From: Rana temporaria
Taxonomy: Eukaryota; Chordata; Amphibia; Anura; Ranidae
DNA: 64,000 nucleotides
Reading direction: 5' to 3'
Assembly (NCBI RefSeq): GCF_905171775.1
Contig: NC_053489.1
Location: 331,238,089-331,302,088 of the forward strand
Shown here: positions 55,203 to 64,000 of the stretch, one piece after another
Position numbering within the stretch: position 1 is the first letter of the stretch
Layout of the letters: every line of letters starts with the position of its first letter
The notes under the pieces: model-generated
Told to the model about the DNA's origin: nothing
What the model saw: the letters and a program-made list of their open reading frames with translations, nothing else
The model's database searches: none
Program-made: the position numbers and the translations under genes

Positions 55203-57646
55203 CAGTAGGTGCATGCGATATTGTGTCAATCTCGCTCCCTTTCTCGGCGAGATTGAGCACCTACGAGCCCCATCGCGGGAGCCAGCGCCGAGCTGGCCAG
55301 CCGCGATGGAGATAAAGCCGTCATAGAAGCGACGGGAGATCCGACTTGGATTCCCGCCAATTCTACACGTGTGCGGCGTTTGTTATGAATCCTGAAGGGG
55401 AAGTCCCCGCCGGATTTTAAATAAAAATTTGGCATGGGTTCCCCCCTCAGGAGCATACCGGGCCCTTAGGTCTGTTATGGGTTGTAAGGAGAGCACCCCC
55501 TACGCCGAAAAAACGGCGTTTGGGGGGTCCCCCTACAATCCATACCAGACCCTTATCCAAAGCACGCTACCCGGCTGGTCAGGAAGGGAGTGGGGACGAG
55601 CGAGCGCCCCCCCCTCCTGAGCCGTACCGGGCTGCATGCCCTCAACATGGGGGGGTTGGGTGCTCTGGGGCAGGGGGGCGCACTGCGGCCCCCCACCCCA
55701 GAGCACCCTGTCCCCATGTTGATGAGGACAGGGCCCCTTCCCGACAACCCTGGCCGTTGGTTGTCGGGGTATGCGGGCGGGAGGCTTATCGGAATCTGGG
55801 AGCCCCCTTTAATAAGGGGGCCCCCAGATACCGGCCCCCCACCCTAAGTGAATGAGTATGGGGTACATCGTACCCCTACCCATTCACCTGCAAGAAAAGT
55901 GGTAAAAACACAAATAAACCACACAGGGTATTAAAATATTTTATTAGTCTGCTCCGGAGGCCTCCCCTGTCTTCTTTAGCTCTTTTACCAGGAGAGGCTT
56001 CTTCTTCCGATTTCCGGGGGTCTTCTCCTGCTCTCCGGGGTCTTCACTGCTCTTCTGTGACGTCTTCTCCGCTCCGGGGGGTCTTCTCAGCTCTTCTGTG
56101 ACGTCTTCTCCGCTCCGGGGGTCTTCTCAGCTCTGCTGGGGTCTTCTTCTATATTCGCCGCTCTCCGCTCTTGACTCGGCGCACCCCGGTTCTTCCTCCC
56201 GCTGTCCGGTTCCTTCTCCTTCAGGGCTGGCCGCCGCTATACTGGCGGCGGTCAGTCCGCTCTTCTGTAACGTCATCTTCTTCTCTTCTCGTCTTCCGTC
56301 TTCTCCAGATGTTGACACGCCGGCCGGCTCTTCTCGCTGCAATGACGTGTGCCCGGCTTGCGTCGGATTTATATAGGCCTCACAGTCCCATCATTCTCCG
56401 GTAGGTACCACGTGGGTAGGTATCACATGGGTAGGTACCAGAGCATGATGGGACTGTGAGGCCTATATAAATCCGACGCAAGCCGGGCACACGTCATTGC
56501 AGCGAGAAGAGCCGGCCGGCGTGTCAACATCTGGAGAAGACGGAAGACGAGAAGAGAAGAAGATGACGTTACAGAAGAGCGGACTGACCGCCGCCAGTAT
56601 AGCGGCGGCCAGCCCTGAAATAGAAGGAACCGGACAGCGGGAGGAAGAACCGGGGTGCACCGAGTCAAGAGCGGAGAGCGGCGAATATAGAAGAAGACCC
56701 CAGCAGAGCTGAGAAGACCCCCGGAGCGGAGAAGACGTCACAGAAGTGCTGAGAAGACCCCCCGGAGCGGAGAAGACGTCACAGAAGAGCGGTGAAGACC
56801 CCGGAGAGCAGGAGAAGACCCCCGGAAATCGGAAGAAGAAGCCTCTCCTGGTAAAAGAGCTAAAGAAGACAAGGGAGGCCTCTGGAGCAGACTAATAAAA
56901 TATTTTAATACCCTGTGTGGTTTATTTGTGTTTTTACCACTTTTCTTGCAGGTGAATGGGTAGGGGTACGATGTACCCCATACTCATTCACTTAGGGTGG
57001 GGGGCCGGTATCTGGGGGCCCCCTTATTAAAGGGGGCTCCCAGATTCCGATAAGCCTCCCGCCCGCATACCCCGACAACCAACGGCCAGGGTTGTCGGGA
57101 AGGGGCCCTGTCCTCATCAACATGGGGACAGGGTGCTCTGGGGTGGGGGGGCCGCAGTGCGCCCCCCTGCCCCAGAGCACCCAACCCCCCCATGTTGAGG
57201 GCATGCAGCCCGGTACGGCTCAGGAGGGGGGGCGCTCGCTCGTCCCCACTCCCTTCCTGACCGGCCGGGTAGCGTGCTTTGGATAAGGGTCTGGTATGGA
57301 TTGTAGGGGGACCCCCCTACGCCGTTTTTTTTTGGCGTAGGGGGTGCTCTCCTTACAACCCATAACAGACCTAAGGGCCCGGTATGCTCCTGAGGGGGGG
57401 ACCCTTGCCAAATTTTTATTTAAAATCCGGCGGGGACTTCCCCCTCAGGATTCATAACAAACGCCGCACACGTGTAGAATTGGCGGGAATCCAAGTCGGA
57501 TCTCCCGTCGCTTCTATGACGCGCTTGCTGGAATGTGCTGTCACTATTCCAGTGAGTGCGAGATGTCGGCGAGATCTCGGCACCATGTCGCCGAGAATCA
57601 GCGCGATGCTGTCGTGCTAAAAACACAATATCACAAACACCTACTG
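55203..57646. mobile_element. 2.44-kb foldback transposon with ~1.2-kb arms, CAGTAGGTG ends
   Basis: CAGTAGGTG at 55203 and CACCTACTG ending 57646 are flanked by TA (55201-55202 and 57647-57648). From the ends to the centre near 56424 the two halves are inverted copies, with the strongest match between about 55375-56395 and 56440-57475; only scattered single-base differences and small indels are seen. The arms are GC-rich and full of CpG. The outermost 150 bp differ more. No transposase is seen; matching ORF pairs on opposite strands (for example 92 codons at 56098 + and 56463 -) simply reflect the mirrored DNA. Confidence 0.9.
56396..56440. repeat. Palindrome centre with ggtaggta repeats
   Basis: The only non-palindromic part between arms is about 40 bp with three near-repeats of gggtaggtaccac / gggtaggtatcac. 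It would form the loop of the hairpin. Confidence 0.75.
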
Positions 57647-57649
57647 TAG

Positions 57650-57860
57650 GGAAAACAAAAAGCCAAAAAAGTGAAAAGGTATGAAAGGTGAAAAAAATAG
57701 AGGGGGGGGAAAGAAAAGAATGGGGGAGGGGGAAAGGAAAGAGGGGGAGGGGGTAAGAAAGAGGGGGAGGAGAGCAGAGGAAAAACAGGGGGGAGGATGG
57801 GGGAAGAGGGGGTTGGAAGAAAAGGAAGGGGGAGGGAAAGGGGAAGGAAAATGAGAAGGG
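57650..57860. repeat. Purine-rich tract, right of the palindrome
   Basis: G/A-rich with G runs of five to nine. It is the counterpart of 54985-55200 on the same strand. Confidence 0.85.
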
Positions 57861-59696
57861 TCTGGTTTACAGCGTGGACACCAGGATGTGATAAGGATGA
57901 GTTGTATGAAAAAGTGCTTTAATTCCCAAATACCAATGAGTACCAATGCGTAGGAGTAAAGAGTCCTCACACACAAACCACATCTAGTGTTAATTGAGGC
58001 AACCCACCCACTACTGCGTCAGCAATGTTATGGCACCTGGGATTAAGCTTAAGATACTTCAAGCCTGAAGAGCCACCAGGAGTATCCTCAATTCCAGAAC
58101 TAATTGAGTGGTAAGCCTGTCTTCCTTTCTTCAATTACTATAGGATGATGGTACCCACCCCTATTTTTTTTTAACCAATGAGGCAATCCACTTAATCTGA
58201 TAAATAAATACATTTTTAAACAACAGCACAATGCACAATGTTTGGATCTATGTTCTAAAAAGATTTTTTCATACATCAGTCCTTATCCAGGATATTAGCT
58301 CCATCCACCTGATTGATCTATGACCAGTGTCCCTGGAAGATAGAAACAAATTCTTAAGCTGCTGCCAAGTGACATGACCACCAGCATTCTAAACCATAAC
58401 TCTGTATTGTACTCAGTCTTCCTGGCAAAGATTGGACAAAGATATGAGTTTTTGTCGCTGAGAATCAGTGCTATATCCTAGACTACACAGAAGACCTTTT
58501 ACCTTCATTTCCCACAGGTACAGCATCCCATTGAAGTGAAAAGACTGCTGTGTCTATGCAAATGCGGGTCGCACGGAACGCATACGTGTGAACCTAGCCT
58601 TAAGGCTCTGCAAATATACCTTACTTGAATGGTGAGATATAATCCCTCTGCTTCCAGTGACAGAGTATTCAAATGTTAAATCATATACACATTTCTTACT
58701 GAAACTACTAATGAACAATTGTTAAAGGGTAATAATGGCTCAATGTAGGTCTGGCAGTCGAGCATGACTGTCAAAAGGACATACACAGGTATGAGTAATT
58801 GAAATGAATTATAACTACCTGGCACAGTAAATATTATAAAGCTAGATTTCCCCTTATGTGCAGAAATCATTATAGATTTATGTTGTTAGATCCAAGGGAA
58901 TTAATGATAATCACTTTCTTGGAAGAAAAGAGACTTGGTTAAATGCCAACAAAGAAGTGAAATTTGAAAACAGATATTGTAATAATAACTACAGGTGATA
59001 TATATATATATTTATTTATGCACAATGAATACCACAGAATTAAAATGCCTTTATAACCATATTGACTATTGCTTCAACCTAAAGAGAATACAGAGGTTTC
59101 CAATAAATCACAGGCAAGAGGGTAATTTAAATTGTGTCTACTTTTTCAGCAACTATTTGTGTTGTATATTATACTCAACTGAACAATGAATCTCCTACTA
59201 ATAATGCATATTTTATACATAGTCTCATTTTTTTTACACATCTTTCCCAACCATAATGCTAGACACAGCAAAACAGAAAATGTTCACAAAAATATAACAA
59301 TATTCATAAGACATGCAGTCTATATTCAATAAACATATACAGTACATCTTTGAGATAATAACATTCAGATATATAAAAATTTGAATCTAATCATCATGCA
59401 TTGTAAATAGTATATATCAATAAATCATAGGCACAACAGATAGAAAATAACTACATAACTAAAGTACAGTGAAAAAATAATAGGGTTCCTTTGATAAAAA
59501 TAAAATAAAGGGTAATAGAAAAATGCATTTTATTTGATCATTTTCCAGAGCAGGTTAGTAAGTAAGGCTCTAAGTTCAGACCTGACTGACTGTTATTGTG
59601 AACTACATATTTCATTTATTTTAACATACATTTTACAGACGGGTACACTCTGTTGTACTTGCTCACAATTGTAATTTGTTTTCATCAAGTTGTTGT
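57861..59696. other. No gene seen; one MITE end
   Basis: AT-rich. At 58560-58606 a piece (gtcgcacggaacgcatacgtgtgaacctagccttaagg) is the right end of a GGCTAGGTTCACAC-type MITE whose left end was not found. Otherwise no supported feature. Confidence 0.4.
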
Positions 59697-61153
59697 CCTT
59701 AAAGAGAAAGTAAGCTCTGTTTTTTTTTTTTTCTTTTTCAATATTTACAAAGTGTCTTCTTTTCCTAGAACATAGTAATGTTAGTTACTAACTTTCCGCA
59801 AGTACCTTTTTGTGGTTTATTAACCTCCCTGGCGGTATGATTCTTTCAGAAAAAACATGCTGAAAGCGGTACCATTATTTGCAAGGAAATTTGGCGTTTT
59901 ATATTGTAGGTCTGTAATTTTTAGAAATAACTCACTTAAATCTGACCAAACAAGATTCTAATAGGCATCCCGGGTATGACATTTTTTTAAAAACAAAATT
60001 ATAAATTATAATATAATAAATAATTATAAATAATTATAACAAATAATAATATAATTATAATAAAAATTATTCAATAATGTAATCAAATTAAAATCACTGA
60101 AATTTGCTCAGTTGCAGAATTGTTGCTGTCATTATTTTTATTTTTTTATGACGAATTTCCCCACAAATCGCTATCGCACAATTCTGCAAGTGATTATAAT
60201 TTATTATCGCTGTTTTTTAGCTGATCTAAAACTATTTTTGACATAAAGGGACACTTTTGGTTGCTATAGACAATCTACAGTTTGCAGGGAGAAAGAAACG
60301 TTTTTATTATATAAAATGACATGCATGACACAGGACAGACCACTAGGGACAGGGGGTGTGTGTTTTTTTTACATACAGTACTGTAATCTATAAGATTACA
60401 GTATACTGTATGTAAGGTGTTTGTTTACGTTTTTGAATTTGGTGCCGTTCTCCGTCCCCGTGCGTCGTAACGTCGCAGGGAACGGAGATCGGCGTCACAC
60501 GGAGGCACTATGTGAATCGAGCGAGGTCCCGCTCGCTCACACAGCGCGGTGGCATCGCTGGATCCAGGGACAAGGTAAGTAAAAAGTGCCTGTGGATCTA
60601 GCGAGGCAAGCCGAGACTGACTCGGGGTTACCGATCGTAGCAGGAAAATCTAACCCCGAGTCAGTCTCGGGAACACCGCCAGGCAGGTTAAACGTAATCC
60701 TCTTCCTGGAATTGGCTGCGCCATCTTTGTTGTTGATGTCTGACTCCCCTGTGACATAATGTCTGCCCTTCCCCGCCATAATCTCGCACATGCCTGGTCG
60801 CGTGCTATTCAGGCCTCTTTCTCAATCGCCATTACTACGGCAACCAAGCTCCTCCATTCCTTGCTGTGGGTGTGAGATGCCCTGGTACACTCCCCCTGTG
60901 TGACGTCTGCAAGTCACAAGTAGAGAACCAGGAAGCTAAGAAGGGAACGTATTGCGAGCCTTTATCACTGTGCAGTCCTCTAAGGAAATTACAGACCCGA
61001 TACTGCTGTTGTTAAGACGACTAAAAAAAAAAAAAACGGATTACAATAAGACTGTACAAGTACACCATGTTTCAGAGGCAGAGATGAATAGTGCTAGTTA
61101 GGTAGATTAGAATGAGCAAAAGTTGTAATGGAGAGTTTACAACCACTTTAAGG
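59697..61153. mobile_element. MITE with CCTTAAAG..GTAA ends, split by a family B insertion
   Basis: The left ccttaaagagaaagtaagctctg and right gagagtttacaaccactttaagg are inverted. Removing the TTAA-flanked element at 59820-60691 gives a ~585-bp element whose halves read through at gtggtttaTTAAacgtaatcc. It is related to 17395-17828 and 10740-11436. Confidence 0.75.
59820..60691 (-). mobile_element. TTAA-flanked MITE, piggyBac-like (family B), copy 2
   Basis: TTAA at 59820-59823 and 60688-60691. The left end CCTCCCTGGCGGT is intact; the right end reads ACCGCCAGGCAGG with one change. It is a nearly identical, inverted copy of 40392-41267; differences seen include a few substitutions, A-run length and a missing g near the right hairpin. 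Inserted into the MITE at 59697-61153. Confidence 0.88.
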
Positions 61154-62002
61154 ACCAAGACTGGAACAAGATTGATTAATTTATTAAATGAGTAATATAT
61201 TGTATATCCTTTTAATTTAGCTGTTTTTCTTTTTTACTATCATTACTTTATTCTCATCATTTCCTAGCGACAAAATATAACTTGCTGCATTAAATATCCT
61301 TGACCATTTATGCAGTGTCAGCAGCTGACCACCTGTATATAATTATTTTTATTAACTTTTTATACAATTAGTTTAGTTTCAGTTACACAGTTAGAGTAAA
61401 TAAAAATTAGCGATAACAGGTTTATTTGAAAGAATTATAAGTCTTGCACCTTGTTTTAAGAAGTACTACTACAACAACAGAACAGAACTGGAAACTGCTC
61501 AGTGCTTTGTTTCCAGCACCCTTTCATTTCCCCCAACTGATACATAGAGAGCACAGAACTCTTTATGCACACAACATGAATCAGTTCAGAAAGCATGTGT
61601 TCCTCTGACCTAAGCCATTGTTTCAAACTTTAAGCCATTGTTTCACTATTGCCTCTATTATTTAATATTCTTATACTACAGTTTACATCTCATGCCCTCT
61701 GTATGAGTGGTGTAGGTGTGTGGTCTCCTCCATTCCCTGGCACAGTTACACATGTGGCCTCCTGTAAGCCCCAGATGGCTCGCCCCTCCTAGTTTGTGGT
61801 TGGGGTGGCTGAGGAGAAAACACTGGAATTTTAATTGCTCTGGTTTATGTTCACCATGCCCACATTGTAAGATCTCCCTATTTCCCCACATTGGGACTCC
61901 CTTTGGCAGGGTTACCATTCAGAAATGTATTTGTATAGTGTCATTTATAAGTCTGCCACCAACAAAGTTATAATTTTGCATAATATGTGGAAAAAATACA
62001 TA
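61154..62002. other. No gene seen; one 15-bp direct duplication
   Basis: AT-rich. taagccattgtttca occurs at 61611-61625 and 61632-61646. No coding frame is supported. Confidence 0.4.
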
Positions 62003-62210
62003 TTTACATAGTTAGTCCAATTAACAAAAGACACAAGTCCATCAAGTTCAACCAATAAAAGGGGGGATCATAAACTTCTATATACACAATCCTATACCCA
62101 CAGTTGACCCTGAGGAAGGCAAAAAAAAACAGCAAGGCATGAACCAATTTGCTCCAGGATGGGAAACAATTCCTTCCTGATCCCTTCAGAGGTTATTGGA
62201 TATTCCCTGG

Positions 62211-62976
62211 TTCAAAAAATAGGGAAGGGGAACAAAAAAGCACTCACATTTGCCAACATCCGAAATATTGAATAGAGAAAGGGTTACTACTAAAGGCAGT
62301 GACAAGGCGGACTTTTCAGGCAAAACAGGGACAAAAGGTTTAGAAAGGTTTAGAAAAATATAAACTTAATTACAAAAATACAATAAAATACATGCGTTTA
62401 GCACAGGCTATCCCCCCGGGACATATGACATCTTCTCATCTGAGAGACCCTTAACCTGCGGGTTTGTCCTATAACGGATACTGCAGTGTGGCTGCCCACG
62501 TTGGATATATTTCCCATATTGGTCTCGCCCCCTGCCCTTCTGGTCCCGGCTTTGTTTGTGGTTTTGGCTACCTGCTAGATCCTATTCTTGTCGACAGACT
62601 ATATATGGGTCTGATGTCATTTAGAGGAATTCTTCTCTGTTCGGCTGTACTGAGCTCTCCTATAAGCTGCATACCACTGGTACACTTGCGACCTTAAATG
62701 TCCCCGGTGCAATTGGATGGCTAACGATCATTCAGATTAATGAAATAAGTAATATCTTACTGTCAAATTCTCCTAAACTCGTCCTGAGGAAGCCAAAAGG
62801 CGAAACGCGTAGACGAGACAAAATGGAATTTTTGCATGTGAACGTATACTCTGTATTTTTGTCTATGTATTTTATTGTATTTTTGTAATTAAAAGTTTAT
62901 ATTTTTCTAAACCTTATGTCCCTGTTTTGCCTGAAAAGTCTGCCTTGTCACTGCCTTTAGTAGTAACCCTTTCTCT
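62211..62976 (+). mobile_element. 766-bp insert with 16-bp target duplication, Penelope-like
   Basis: The exact 16-bp duplication attggatattccctgg lies at 62195-62210 and 62977-62992. The insert has long inverted arms: 62269-62395 (tagagaaagggttactacta...) and 62866-62976 (...tagtagtaaccctttctcta), with a local tandem copy of aggtttagaa in the left arm. Between them lies a hammerhead motif (62778-62817). Inverted partial terminal repeats and a hammerhead motif are both known traits of Penelope-like retroelements. There is no protein-coding part, so this is a severely truncated or non-autonomous copy. Confidence 0.6.
62778..62817 (+). ncRNA. Complete hammerhead ribozyme-like motif
   Basis: All parts are present in order: stem I CTCGTC (62778-62783) with its exact complement GACGAG (62812-62817); core CTGAGGA (62784-62790); an extra A; stem II GCC/GGC with loop aaaa (62792-62801); GAAA (62802-62805); a self-complementary stem III ACGCGT (62805-62810); then A62811 as the cleavage-site base (GTA triplet). 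In the family, cleavage would fall just 3' of that base. Stem III is too short for a stable monomer, as in Penelope-type hammerheads, which are known to work better as dimers. The unpaired A next to stem II is the main deviation. Confidence 0.7.
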
Positions 62977-63098
62977 ATTGGATATTCCCTGGATCAACAT
63001 TACCTATAAATATTAGTATCCAGTTATATTATGTACATTTAAGAAATAATCTAGACCTTTTTTAAAGCAATCTGACCAGAAATAGCTCTTGAGGGAGT

Positions 63099-63453
63099 AG
63101 ACATGTGCAGAACAGAAACATTTGTTTTGTTTAATTTCAGATAAATTTGTTATGTTACTAATTGTGTTTTGTTGATTCATTTGGGAATTTGTTTTGTTTT
63201 GTTTAATTTTTGTAAAATTCTGTTTAGTTTAATAATTTTCTAACAAATTACAAATTTTCCAAACTACTTGAATGTGAATCGGGCAAAAAATAATTGGCCA
63301 ATTTGAATTCTGTGTCATGAATAGCTGGTTGTGAGAAGCGGGTCGGGAAGCTGACCTTAACAACTGATGACTCATCAGCTCTTAGGGGGCTTCCCCGCTG
63401 AGAGCTGAAATGTAAACAAAAGAATGCTAACAATAAAGTAAGACCATAGAGGT
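63099..63453. mobile_element. Left part of a TAGACATGTGCA hAT-like element
   Basis: tagacatgtgcagaacagaaac repeats the terminus of 12591-13217, followed by a similar ttgttttgttt-rich subterminal region. The right end is not found before the window end; another MITE sits at 63454. TGACTCATCAG (63368-63378) occurs but cannot be assigned a role. Confidence 0.5.
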
Positions 63454-63854
63454 CTAAGGCCCCTTTTACACCTGCGGACCGTATATCCGCTTTTTCATCC
63501 ATCTTTTTGCGGATGAAAAAGGGGCATACATTGGTCCCTATGAGATTGCGGGTGTCAGTGGATGAACATCCGCTGACACCCGATCTCGTCCGCCTCCGCA
63601 ATGATCCGATTCTGCAGACGGAATAAAACCCTATTTTTCCTTCAGTCTGCGGATCGGATGAACACGGACATACGGTCCATGTTCATCCGATCCCCCCATA
63701 GGGGGGGGGAAAGACAGGGCGGTCCCTGCACAGTGTGCGGTGGCCGCCCTGTCATCCGGCGGCTCAGCGGGGATCAACGGAGCGATCCCCGCTGAGCATA
63801 CGGAGCATACGGAGGCGGATCATTACTGATCCGCCCCATGTGAAAGGGGCCTTA
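63454..63854. mobile_element. Foldback MITE with AAGGCCCCTTTTACA ends
   Basis: The left taaggccccttttacacc and right catgtgaaaggggcctta are inverted, and TA adjoins both ends. The interior has several nested pairs (ggatgaaaa, cggatcgga / tccgatc). The G8 run at 63702-63710 lies in the centre. No coding. Confidence 0.8.
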
Positions 63855-64000
63855 CTTATTGAGAGAGTGAAGTGAATTAATAGAGGATATGGAGGACTCA
63901 GCTATAAGGAAATAATAACTGAACTGAATTTATTCTCCCATCAATGGGCATTAAGGGGGATCTGTATTAATACATAAATGGTCCATACAGTACATTTTGT
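63855..64000. other. No feature seen
   Basis: Short AT-rich end of the window; may belong to the element that starts at 63099. Confidence 0.3.

Larger units (their letters stand above)
62003..63095 (+). repeat. Interspersed repeat (acaagtccatcaagt), copy 2, split by an insertion
   Basis: It starts tacatagttag...gacacaagtccatcaagttcaacc and continues with ccaatttgctcca, ggaaacaattccttcctgatccc and ggttattggatattccctgg. It resumes after the insert with atcaacattacc...ctagaccttttttaaagc. A shorter copy is at 6493-6565. Class not determined. Confidence 0.7.

Noticed and set aside
55429..57411. Matching ORF pairs of 60-111 codons on both strands
   Set aside because: The pairs are identical because the DNA is an inverted repeat; the GC-rich arms lack stop codons by composition.

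Overview
This window looks like intergenic or intronic DNA from an amphibian genome. It is most likely a frog, and the repeat families resemble those of ranid frogs, although that last point is pattern memory and not a search result. I find no host protein-coding exon, no tRNA or rRNA gene, and no bacterial-style operon. Almost everything that can be annotated is transposable-element DNA. The rest is AT-rich unique sequence with microsatellites.

Two coding retrotransposons dominate. At 22781-29086 lies a full-length L1-type LINE on the + strand. It has two uninterrupted ORFs (388 and 1257 codons), all recognisable endonuclease and reverse-transcriptase catalytic residues, and a 17-bp target-site duplication on both sides. 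It looks young and possibly competent. At about 18490-21150, on the - strand, is a 5'-truncated CR1/L2-type LINE whose endonuclease and RT frames are separated by one frameshift in an A12 run. A third, degraded L1 3' end (48959-51155, -) is split by a 1.5-kb hAT-like element.

Around these are many non-autonomous DNA transposons. Several have target duplications readable in the sequence. hAT-like elements with 8-bp duplications lie at 12591-13217, 14418-14593, 37365-37549 and 49064-50574, and an outer element at 42337-45835 has a 7-of-8 match. TTAA-flanked, piggyBac-like elements lie at 852-1836, 33214-34640, 40392-41267, 45878-47097 and 59820-60691. TA-flanked elements lie at 13334-13756, 30528-30768, 36290-36457 and 55203-57646. 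Nesting is clear in several places (42.3-45.8 kb, 49-51 kb, 59.7-61.2 kb, 62.0-63.1 kb) and gives a relative order of insertions.

The most unusual structures are four. (1) A 2.44-kb inverted repeat with ~1.2-kb GC-rich arms sits inside a purine-rich tract (55203-57646). (2) A 310-bp nearly perfect palindrome has no spacer (38061-38370). (3) A complete hammerhead-ribozyme-like fold (62778-62817) sits in a 766-bp insert with a 16-bp target duplication; related variant motifs at 54671-54710 (-) and 21389-21427 (+) suggest relics of Penelope-like retroelements. (4) Tandem arrays have grown inside transposons (77/97-bp units at 49.8-50.5 kb, ~21-bp units at 12.8 kb, 20-24-bp minisatellites at 17 kb and 33.6 kb). 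Elements do not work together as a pathway here. The L1 proteins act on their own RNA, and the MITEs depend on transposases encoded elsewhere.
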